A stretch of 8,392 nt of DNA from Planctomycetaceae bacterium. GTDB lineage: Bacteria > Planctomycetota > Planctomycetia > Pirellulales > Thermoguttaceae. The DNA is taken from positions 1 through 8,392 of the forward strand of contig JAIRPZ010000172.1 in assembly GCA_031256755.1 (NCBI GenBank). The letters are read 5' to 3'. The translations under genes and the position numbers were made by a program. Positions within the stretch are counted from its first letter, which is position 1; the number at the start of each line of letters is the position of its first letter. Positions 1-5,444 of this stretch are shown in pieces. Below the pieces are notes generated by a model. It did no database searches. It saw only the letters and a program-made list of their open reading frames with translations, and had not been told where the DNA came from.

Positions 1-2
1 GC

Positions 3-218
3 GCCCGGAATAGTAATCGTTACGATAAATTGATCCGCTATGCGAAAGAACTGTATCATGGCGGTCATTTTCCGTCTTATGCGGACCGATGCAAAGAGTA
101 TGAGCGGGATCAAAAAATAGGGAAAGAACGGCAAAAGGAAGAAGCCGCGCGTAAGAAAAAGGAGGAAGCCGCAAAGAATACAGCCGAACCGCCCGCCGCT
201 CCGCCGGAAACAAAATGA
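3..218 (+). CDS. C-terminal end of an unidentified protein (5' end outside window)
   Basis: The reading frame is open from the left edge to a TGA at 216-218, so this is the tail of a gene that starts outside the window. TTG at 30 is the first permitted start codon in the frame, but the frame stays open through it and nothing there resembles a ribosome binding site, so I treat it as internal. About 71 residues are visible. The first 30 are mixed, with aromatic and basic residues (RYAKELYHGGHFPSYADRC). The rest is a highly charged Lys/Glu/Arg/Ala stretch ending in a Pro/Ala-rich tail (EPPAAPPETK). That composition suggests a solvent-exposed helix or disordered extension. I do not recognise a family. 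A 155-bp gap separates it from the peroxiredoxin gene, which has its own likely promoter. Confidence 0.6.
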   Translation, partial: ARNSNRYDKLIRYAKELYHGGHFPSYADRCKEYERDQKIGKERQKEEAARKKKEEAAKNTAEPPAAPPETK

Positions 219-286
219 TGTTTCGGCAGACATTCCGGCAATTTTTTCCAAAAATTCATTTTCTGACTACACCGGCGTTGTCCCGC

Positions 287-314
287 TTGTTTTTTTGCGG
301 CGGCGGTGTACAAT
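287..314 (+). promoter_or_regulatory. Candidate sigma-70 promoter of the peroxiredoxin gene
   Basis: TACAAT at 309-314 matches the -10 consensus at five of six bases. TTGTTT at 287-292 lies 16 bp upstream as a weak -35. The expected start of transcription, near 321, would leave a leader of about 50 nt before the SD. The fabF promoter in this window uses the same TACAAT -10. The weak -35 makes this a moderate call. Confidence 0.4.
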
Positions 315-357
315 AGAAGGCGGATTCTTAATGTAATCTGAATCCCGTTTATTACAA

Positions 358-365
358 AAAGGAGG
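358..365 (+). promoter_or_regulatory. Strong Shine-Dalgarno of the peroxiredoxin gene
   Basis: AAAGGAGG ends 8 nt before the ATG at 374 and is complementary to the 16S anti-SD. It is one of only two clear SDs in the window; the other precedes fabF. It therefore suggests high translation of the peroxiredoxin and fixes its start. Confidence 0.75.
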
Positions 366-373
366 TTACTCAC

Positions 374-961
374 ATGTCGCTTATACTAAAGCCCGCACCG
401 GATTTCACCGTTGCCGCTCTCATGCCGGATGGAGGATTCAAAGATATTTCTCTCTCCGATTACAAAGGAAAGAAATACGTGCTGCTGTTTTTCTATCCGC
501 TCGACTTTACGTTCGTTTGTCCGACCGAAATTATCGCTTTTTCCAAAGCCGCTGCCGATTTCGACAAGTTGAACGTGCAGATTCTCGGCTGTTCGGTAGA
601 CAGCCAATACACTCACCTTGCCTGGGTTCAAACAGACAGGAAAGAAGGCGGAATCGGTGAAATTGAATATCCGCTTCTGGCAGATGTACGCAGGGAACTG
701 ATTACGGCTTACGGTGTCGGTTGCGATGCCGGTCATGCCGTCCGCGGCACGTTTCTCATCAATAAAGAGGGAATCGTGATGCACGAAACAATCAATGCCC
801 CGCCGATCGGGCGGAATGTCGAAGAAGAACTCCGCTGCGTCAAAGCATTGCAATTCTTTGAAAAGAACGGCGAAGTTTGTCCGGCGAACTGGCACGAAGG
901 AGACGGCGGAATCAAGCCCGATCCGGTAAAAAGTCAGGAGTTTTTCAAGAAAAGCAATTAG
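374..961 (+). CDS. Typical 2-Cys peroxiredoxin (AhpC/Prx1-type)
   Basis: This 195-residue protein belongs to the AhpC/TSA thioredoxin-fold peroxidases, which reduce hydrogen peroxide, organic peroxides and peroxynitrite in the cytoplasm and are recycled by thioredoxin or AhpF-type reductases. The peroxidatic motif P-x3-T-x2-C is present (YPLDFTFVCPTE) with Cys49. Arg124 in RGTFLI is the conserved active-site arginine, and Cys169 in EVCPANW is the resolving cysteine of a typical 2-Cys enzyme. The length is normal for the family. A GGIG loop at residues 92-95 and a Phe-Phe pair near the C-terminus (190-191) resemble the GGLG and YF elements of peroxide-sensitive members. The ATG start is fixed by a strong SD (AAAGGAGG, ending 8 nt before it). 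No dedicated reductase or OxyR/PerR regulator is visible next to it. Family assignment is secure; the in vivo reductant is unknown. Confidence 0.95.
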   Translation: MSLILKPAPDFTVAALMPDGGFKDISLSDYKGKKYVLLFFYPLDFTFVCPTEIIAFSKAAADFDKLNVQILGCSVDSQYTHLAWVQTDRKEGGIGEIEYPLLADVRRELITAYGVGCDAGHAVRGTFLINKEGIVMHETINAPPIGRNVEEELRCVKALQFFEKNGEVCPANWHEGDGGIKPDPVKSQEFFKKSN

Positions 962-975
962 ATGCGGATAACGGC

Positions 976-1015
976 GGCGGGAGAAAAAAAGTGTTTTCCG
1001 CAAGACACTCCCGCC
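976..1015. terminator. Nested inverted repeat between peroxiredoxin and helicase genes
   Basis: GGCGGGAG (976-983) pairs perfectly with CTCCCGCC (1008-1015). Inside it TGTTTT (992-997) pairs with AAGACA (1002-1007) with one G-U wobble around a CCGC loop. On the + strand no T-run follows, so it is not a canonical intrinsic terminator for the upstream gene. On the - strand the inner hairpin is followed directly by seven T residues (complement of the A-run at 984-990), the form of an intrinsic terminator, yet no - strand gene ends here. It starts 15 nt after the peroxiredoxin stop. It may end transcription or act as an mRNA-stabilising 3' structure, and its exact role is unclear. Confidence 0.4.
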
Positions 1016-1051
1016 CCTTGATTCCACCCTTCACATTCTGACATTTTATCC

Positions 1052-3052
1052 GTGTCCCTGAATCCCGCTCAAAAAGCCGCCGTTGAAACGTTGACCGGTC
1101 CGCTGCTTGTGCTTGCCGGTGCAGGAACCGGAAAAACCCGTGTCGTCACTCACCGCATTGCCCGGCTGATTCAAACCGGCACCGTCCCGCAGCGCATCCT
1201 TGCCGTGACATTCACCAACAAAGCCGCCAAGGAAATGCAAACCCGAATCGCCGAGTTAATCGGCCAGCGTCCGAAAAAGTCCCGACCGGAAGCATCTACG
1301 TTTCACTCGCTTTGCGTCCGTATTCTCCGGCGGCATATTGCGAAACTCGGTTTCCCGCCGCAGTTTGCAATTTACGACAGAGGCGATCAGGAGTCCCTCG
1401 CCCGTCAGGTTCTCAAAGAGATCAAGGTTTCTGATGCCGCCTTGAAACCCGCCGAGTTGCTTGCCCGAATCAGCACTTGGAAAAATGCCGGTTTGCTGCC
1501 CGATGCTGCCGCTGCCGGTGTCTGGTCGGCAAAAGATCATCTCGCTTCGCTTGCCTATTTCCGTTACCAAAATGCACTGCGCACCGCCGGTGCGGCCGAT
1601 TTCGATGATCTTCTTCTCCTCACCGAAGAACTTTTTCAGAAATTTCCTGACGCGCTGAAAGAAGAATCGCAGCGGTTTGATCATCTGCTGATCGATGAAT
1701 ATCAGGATACGAATATGAGTCAATACCGGATCGTGAAAGGGCTTGCCTTGCCGCACCGGAATATCTGTGTGGTCGGCGATGATGATCAGGCGATTTACGG
1801 ATGGCGCGGAGCGGATGTCCGGCATATTCTGAACTTCCAAAAGGACTGGCACGAAGCGAAAGTGATTCGTCTCGAAGAAAATTACCGGTCAACGCAGCCG
1901 ATCATCGGCTGGGCAAACCGGCTGATTGTGTTTAATCAGCATCGGCACGGCAAAAAACTGACATCGCCGGTGCCGGGCGATCCGCCTTCGATTTTACAGT
2001 GCAGGGACGGCGAAGCCGAAGCGAAAATTATTGTTGCAAAAATAAAAGACAGAGTTGCGGCAACAGGGCAGCCGTTTCGGAATTTTGCGGTTCTTTTTCG
2101 GACGAATGATCAGCCGCGGGCGTTTGAAATGGAACTGCGGAGAGCCGGAATTCCGTACACGCTGATCGGCAGTCAGTCGTTCTTTGACCGCAAGGAAGTC
2201 CGGGATATTTTGGCGTATTTGAAAGTGCTGAACCGTCCGAAAGACGACTCTTCGCTGCTGCGGATCATTAACACGCCGCCGCGCGGTATTGGTCAGAATA
2301 CGGTGCAGAAATTAACCGAAAATGCCGTTGCGGAAAAACAATCGGTTTGGGATTTTTTGACAAGGGAACAGCCGGCGGAAAACGTGCTGCCGGATATGTT
2401 CAATTCAAGAGAAAGCCTACACACTCCCATGCAGTCCTTCCGTTTATTAATGGAAGAACAGCAGAAAATTCTTCATCATGATTTTTCGATACAAAATCTC
2501 AAAAATATGATCGGCGAAATTCAATATGAAAAAGAGATTAACCGGCTTTATACGCAAGAAGATGAACGCCGGGAACGCTGGGAAATTATCGGCGAAGTGG
2601 TCAATGCAGCGGCGGAATACATTAACGAAACAGAAAAGCCGACACTCCGGGAATTTCTGGATCAAACCGCGCTGGACGGCAGCGGTTTTGCGAGTGACGG
2701 GAAAAGAGAATTATCGCAGAATGCGGTAGTGCTGATGACGCTGCATGCCGCCAAAGGACTGGAGTTTCCCGAAGTATTTATGGTCGGTATGGAAGAAGGC
2801 ACGCTGCCGCATCACCGGAGCATCAAAGAGGAAGCGGAAAAAGATTCGGCGATAGACGAAGAACGGCGGCTGTGTTATGTCGGAGTCACGCGGGCGAAGC
2901 GGCGGCTGACCTTAACGCTGGCATTGCAGCGGTTGAAATGGGGCAAAATGCGTCCGACAGTGCCGAGCCGTTTTTTATACGAATTGACGGGACAAACAAC
3001 GAACCCGAACTATTACCGGGCGATTGCCGGTGAACCGCCGAAAAGGGATTGA
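1052..3052 (+). CDS. ATP-dependent 3'-5' DNA helicase, Rep/UvrD/PcrA family (SF1A)
   Basis: This is a 666-residue superfamily 1A helicase that would unwind DNA with 3'-5' polarity in replication restart, repair or clearing of protein roadblocks. All core motifs are present in order: Walker A AGAGTGKT (22-29), motif Ia AVTFTNKAA (51-59), TFHS (83-86), DFDDL (183-187), Walker B DEYQD (215-219), motif III GDDDQAIYGWRGA (242-254), motif IV LEENYRS (274-280), motif V with TLHAAKGLEFP (563-573) and motif VI DEERRLCYVGVTRA (602-615). The length, the SQY after Walker B and the closing PSRFLYEL are closer to E. coli Rep (673 aa) than to UvrD or PcrA (about 720 aa), and the long C-terminal tail of UvrD is absent. 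The start is GTG at 1052, the first start in frame; no SD precedes it, and the sequence begins LNPAQKAAV as the family usually does. It follows the peroxiredoxin gene by 90 bp. Choosing between rep, uvrD and pcrA would need a phylogeny. Confidence 0.95.
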   Translation: MSLNPAQKAAVETLTGPLLVLAGAGTGKTRVVTHRIARLIQTGTVPQRILAVTFTNKAAKEMQTRIAELIGQRPKKSRPEASTFHSLCVRILRRHIAKLGFPPQFAIYDRGDQESLARQVLKEIKVSDAALKPAELLARISTWKNAGLLPDAAAAGVWSAKDHLASLAYFRYQNALRTAGAADFDDLLLLTEELFQKFPDALKEESQRFDHLLIDEYQDTNMSQYRIVKGLALPHRNICVVGDDDQAIYGWRGADVRHILNFQKDWHEAKVIRLEENYRSTQPIIGWANRLIVFNQHRHGKKLTSPVPGDPPSILQCRDGEAEAKIIVAKIKDRVAATGQPFRNFAVLFRTNDQPRAFEMELRRAGIPYTLIGSQSFFDRKEVRDILAYLKVLNRPKDDSSLLRIINTPPRGIGQNTVQKLTENAVAEKQSVWDFLTREQPAENVLPDMFNSRESLHTPMQSFRLLMEEQQKILHHDFSIQNLKNMIGEIQYEKEINRLYTQEDERRERWEIIGEVVNAAAEYINETEKPTLREFLDQTALDGSGFASDGKRELSQNAVVLMTLHAAKGLEFPEVFMVGMEEGTLPHHRSIKEEAEKDSAIDEERRLCYVGVTRAKRRLTLTLALQRLKWGKMRPTVPSRFLYELTGQTTNPNYYRAIAGEPPKRD

Positions 3053-3098
3053 TTGCTGGTATGTTTCCGGCATGGCGATGTGTCTTTGCCTGCGCCGG

Positions 3099-3120
3099 TT
3101 GCCGCTGTCGGCAATTCTTT
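3099..3120 (+). terminator. Intrinsic terminator downstream of the helicase gene
   Basis: A perfect 6-bp stem, TTGCCG (3099-3104) with CGGCAA (3109-3114), encloses a CTGT loop and is followed by TTCTTT. It lies 46 nt after the helicase stop on the same strand, where a terminator is expected. The stem is short, so confidence is moderate. Confidence 0.55.
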
Positions 3121-3201
3121 GTACTGCTGATGATGTATGTCAGACTCGTCATTATCGGATAGAGTACCTATATTTAGGCAGCCGCGGGGCAATGTCGCCG
3201 T

Positions 3202-3223
3202 TGATCATATTCTGATCATATTA
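3202..3223. repeat. Tandem 11-bp repeat with TGATCA palindromes
   Basis: TGATCATATTC (3202-3212) is followed at once by TGATCATATTA (3213-3223), so 10 of 11 positions agree. Each unit starts with the palindrome TGATCA, and the two palindromes sit 11 bp apart, about one helical turn. The repeat lies in the gene-free stretch between the helicase terminator and the left end of the IS remnant. It could be a protein-binding site or a chance duplication. Confidence 0.5.
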
Positions 3224-3242
3224 CCTTCCTCAACGCCGTATT

Positions 3243-3834
3243 TTACATAGCCCTATCCCCTGCAAGTTTTTTTTGAACCGATTTTTTCCTAATTTTCGCT
3301 GGCGGATAACAACAAGCGTCCGATTTTTCAATGCTGCTCTTTCCCGGCAGGAGCGACCGCACGCTCACCGCCAAGTTCGTCAAAGAAACATCAATCACGC
3401 CCGGTTCCGGCTTATAAGTCAAAATAATACAGCCGCCTTTCAACGCAGTTCCCTTTTTTCTGCCGGCGTTTTCACCGTCAACGGCAGCCGCAAGCGGCTG
3501 TGCGGGATTCTGTTTAATGATTGTTCCGATGAAACCGGCAGCGGTCTTGCGGAACTCATCGGGCGAAATCGTTGCGATAATGCGGTTGATTTGTGTTTCG
3601 TGCAGAATTGTTTCGCGTTTGAAGCCGGGGGCGGGAGCAGAACGTGCCAGTTTACGGTCGCCCGGCGGCGCAATGATGCGGTCGCGGTGATAGGGGCGGC
3701 CAGACCAAGAAAGACGAGCAGACAGACGGCGTGAAACGGGTATCGGATGCCGCGTTGGTGACGCTTGTCCGAGAGTTGACGAAATACGTTTGAGAATGTG
3801 GAGAGAGATGTTATTGTATATCTTCCGTGTTCAT
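3243..3834 (-). pseudogene. Frameshifted, internally deleted ISAs1-family (DDE) transposase
   Basis: Two - strand frames together give a recognisable protein that neither gives alone. The first, from about 3808 to 3640, reads LSTFSNVFRQLSDKRHQRG and then IRYPFHAVCLLVFLGLA, which resembles the N-terminal DDE_Tnp_1-associated domain (a DPR-x-GRRYPL-like motif followed by a Leu/Ala-rich helix). A shift in the C-run near 3640-3625 moves to the second frame, which reads GFKRETILHETQINRII, later TISPDEFRKTAAGF and AAAVDGENAG; the last corresponds to the IDGK region with the first catalytic Asp (about 3477-3479). After that the core with the second and third acidic residues is missing. The frame ends with LTNLAVSVRSLLPG and SSIEK, which resembles the family C-terminus, then TAA at 3243-3245. 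An ATG at 3834 begins MNTEDIQ and then hits a stop, implying a further frameshift. About 190 of some 370 residues remain, so it cannot be active. Confidence 0.6.
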
Positions 3835-3917
3835 GAAATCTACTCCGTTTATACGCTTCGAAACACTGCGCGTTTGATAAATCCCTGAAAATTCCAAAAA
3901 AACGACTTTGCAGGGGA
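3256..3917 (-). mobile_element. Internally deleted ISAs1-family insertion sequence remnant
   Basis: The 10-bp sequence TCCCCTGCAA at 3256-3265 appears in inverted orientation as TTGCAGGGGA at 3908-3917. Just inside both copies, after a few differing bases, is a T-run followed by GAA or GGAA when read inward, as expected for decayed terminal inverted repeats. The 662 bp between them contain a broken transposase reading frame with ISAs1-like segments on the - strand. Complete ISAs1-family elements are about 1.2-1.4 kb, so roughly half is missing. I see no convincing target-site duplication (left flank CATAGCCCTA, right flank CGTGGAAAAG), which fits an old insertion. The right end lies 22 bp from the -35 of the fabF promoter. 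The family call rests on recognising protein segments by eye. Confidence 0.55.
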
Positions 3918-3939
3918 CGTGGAAAAGGTGCCGGCGGCA

Positions 3940-3968
3940 TTGACAAAGCAGAAAGCAATCGCTACAAT
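3940..3968 (+). promoter_or_regulatory. Consensus sigma-70 promoter of fabF
   Basis: A perfect -35 TTGACA (3940-3945) and a -10 TACAAT (3963-3968, five of six consensus bases) are separated by exactly 17 bp. Transcription would start near 3975, giving a leader of about 47 nt before fabF. This is the best promoter in the window and indicates strong, probably constitutive expression. The leader also holds a small dyad, TGACA (3979-3983) and TGTCA (3997-4001), close to the expected start site, which could be an operator half-site pair. Confidence 0.75.
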
Positions 3969-4009
3969 CACGCAGACATGACAAAAATCGGAATTATGTC
4001 AAACTAAAA

Positions 4010-4015
4010 AAGGAG
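4010..4015 (+). promoter_or_regulatory. Shine-Dalgarno of fabF
   Basis: AAGGAG ends 6 nt before the ATG at 4022 and supports that start. Confidence 0.7.
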
Positions 4016-4021
4016 TCACTG

Positions 4022-5293
4022 ATGCGGCGAGTCGTCATCACCGGATTGGGCATTGTCAGTCCTATCGGTATCGGTTTGCAGGAATTTTGGAAAAACGTCA
4101 AAGCCGGTGTTTGCGGGATCGGGACAATTACCCGATTCGATGCCTCGGCATTCCCCTGCCGCATTGCCGGCGAAGTCAAAAACAACAACGGTAAAAATTA
4201 CTGCGGCGAGGACTTTCTGGACCGCCGTATTTTGCAGCGAACCGCTCTGTTCAGCCAATTTGCGATGATTGCCGCCCAAGAAGCATGGAACGATGCCGGT
4301 TTCGGCGCGGCAGACGGACAATCAATGCTGCCCGCTCCTGAACGATGCGGCGTACTGCTCGGCAACGGCATCGGCGGTCTGGAAATTGATGACGAATCCC
4401 ACCGCAAACTTTACGAAAAGGGGAATTCCAAAATTCCGGCAATGACCATTCCGAAAATGATCAGCAACGAAGCCGCCGGCAACGTGTCCATGATGCTCGG
4501 CATTAAAGGTTCGGCTCACGCTCTCGTAACGGCTTGCGCGTCAGGAACGGATGCTGTCGGGTTCGCCTTGGACCGTATCCGGTGCGGACGCGCCGATGTG
4601 ATGCTGACCGGCGGAACGGAAAGCACCATTACGGATTACGGCATCGGCGGATTTTGCCAACTGAAAGCCCTTTCGACCGGTTTCAATGACACGCCGCAAA
4701 AGGCATGCCGTCCGTTTGACAAGGGGCGGGACGGGTTTGTAATGGGGGAAGGTGCCGGCATCGTTATTCTCGAAGAGCAGGAACATGCCCGGCGGCGGGG
4801 GGCAAAAATTTACGCCGAACTTGCCGGTTTCGGGGCTTCAGCCGATGCGTACCATTTAACCGCTCCGTCTCCCGGCGGCGAAGGCGGAGCGAGAGCGTTG
4901 CAACTGGCTTTGCAGGATGCCGGTTTGAAACCGGAAGATGTTGATTATATCAACGCGCACGGAACTTCCACGCCGACCAATGATCCCGTTGAAACCAAAG
5001 CCATCAAAAACGCTTTCGGCGATTACGCTTACAAACTGGCGGTCAGTTCCACGAAGAGTATGACCGGACACACCTTGGGAGCGGCAGGCGGAATCGAAAC
5101 CGTCATTACGGCATTGGCGGTACAGGACGGTTTCTTTCCGGCAACGCTTAATCTGGACGATCCCGACCCTGAATGTGATTTGGACTACGTTCCGCACAAA
5201 GGACGCACCGGCGTAATCCGTGCGGCTCTGTCGATGTCGCTCGGATTCGGCGGGCATAACAGCGTCGTTGCCGTCAAAAAATCTGAACCGTAA
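4022..5293 (+). CDS. fabF: 3-oxoacyl-[acyl-carrier-protein] synthase II (FabF, KAS II)
   Basis: This 423-residue condensing enzyme elongates acyl chains in type II fatty acid synthesis by decarboxylative condensation of malonyl-ACP with acyl-enzyme in the cytoplasm. The Cys-His-His triad is clear: nucleophile Cys172 in VTACASGTDAVG, His313 in NAHGTSTPTNDPVE and His350 in STKSMTGHTLGAAGG, with the conserved Lys345. GFGGHNSV near the C-terminus carries the gatekeeper Phe409. The N-terminus RRVVITGLGIVSPIG and the total length are typical of FabF (E. coli 412 aa). A strong SD and a consensus promoter precede the ATG. No acpP or fabG lies beside it, so unlike many bacteria it is not in a fab cluster in this window. 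A polyketide or arylpolyene KS relative is possible, but the single-domain form and conserved motifs favour primary metabolism. Confidence 0.93.
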   Translation: MRRVVITGLGIVSPIGIGLQEFWKNVKAGVCGIGTITRFDASAFPCRIAGEVKNNNGKNYCGEDFLDRRILQRTALFSQFAMIAAQEAWNDAGFGAADGQSMLPAPERCGVLLGNGIGGLEIDDESHRKLYEKGNSKIPAMTIPKMISNEAAGNVSMMLGIKGSAHALVTACASGTDAVGFALDRIRCGRADVMLTGGTESTITDYGIGGFCQLKALSTGFNDTPQKACRPFDKGRDGFVMGEGAGIVILEEQEHARRRGAKIYAELAGFGASADAYHLTAPSPGGEGGARALQLALQDAGLKPEDVDYINAHGTSTPTNDPVETKAIKNAFGDYAYKLAVSSTKSMTGHTLGAAGGIETVITALAVQDGFFPATLNLDDPDPECDLDYVPHKGRTGVIRAALSMSLGFGGHNSVVAVKKSEP

Positions 5294-5444
5294 ACCGTAA
5301 AAAGACGGAATGAGCCGTACAGCAGCGGCGGCATTTTGACAAAATGGGAAAACATTACCGGTTTTTCTGATTATGCCGGTTAGAAAAGCCGATACTAGCG
5401 ACAGCAAGATAAAAGCGAAAACCTATTTCTCGCTGTTTCCCGCT
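5294..5444 (+). other. Intergenic stretch before the lipoprotein gene, with a -35-like block
   Basis: CGGCGGCATT (5326-5335) followed by TTGACA (5336-5341) and AA repeats almost exactly the block that carries the fabF -35 (CGGCGGCATT overlapping TTGACA at 3932-3945). No acceptable -10 lies 16-18 bp downstream (CCGGTT or CGGTTT instead), so a promoter is not proven. ACCGG (5357-5361) and CCGGT (5376-5380) form a loose inverted repeat further on. I see no good terminator for fabF, so read-through into the lipoprotein gene is possible. Confidence 0.3.

Noticed and set aside
240..256. AATTTTT-TCC-AAAAATT inverted repeat as a terminator of the left-edge gene
   Set aside because: The stem is entirely A-T and its loop is only 3 nt. 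The flanking T-rich sequence makes chance likely.
386..1027. Long - strand frame opposite the peroxiredoxin gene
   Set aside because: It is fully antisense to a gene with conserved catalytic motifs and a strong SD. Its translation shows no recognisable domain.
1256..1852. Long - strand frames inside the helicase gene
   Set aside because: Shadows of the helicase coding strand; the + strand frame contains every SF1A motif without interruption.
3273..3734. 153-residue + strand frame
   Set aside because: Antisense to the transposase remnant, Arg- and Asn-rich with no domain, and no SD.
3440..3958. 172-residue - strand frame as an intact gene
   Set aside because: Only its middle resembles a transposase N-terminus. 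The similarity continues in a different frame after about 3630, and the first 40 residues extend past the IS end, so it is a decayed frame rather than a gene.
4856..5407. 183-residue - strand frame over the end of fabF
   Set aside because: Antisense to the catalytic part of FabF; no homology or start signals.
5373..5444. Upstream ATG 5373 as the start of the lipoprotein
   Set aside because: It would put 24 polar residues in front of a well-formed lipoprotein signal peptide, with no SD to support it. It remains possible if the N-terminus is processed differently.
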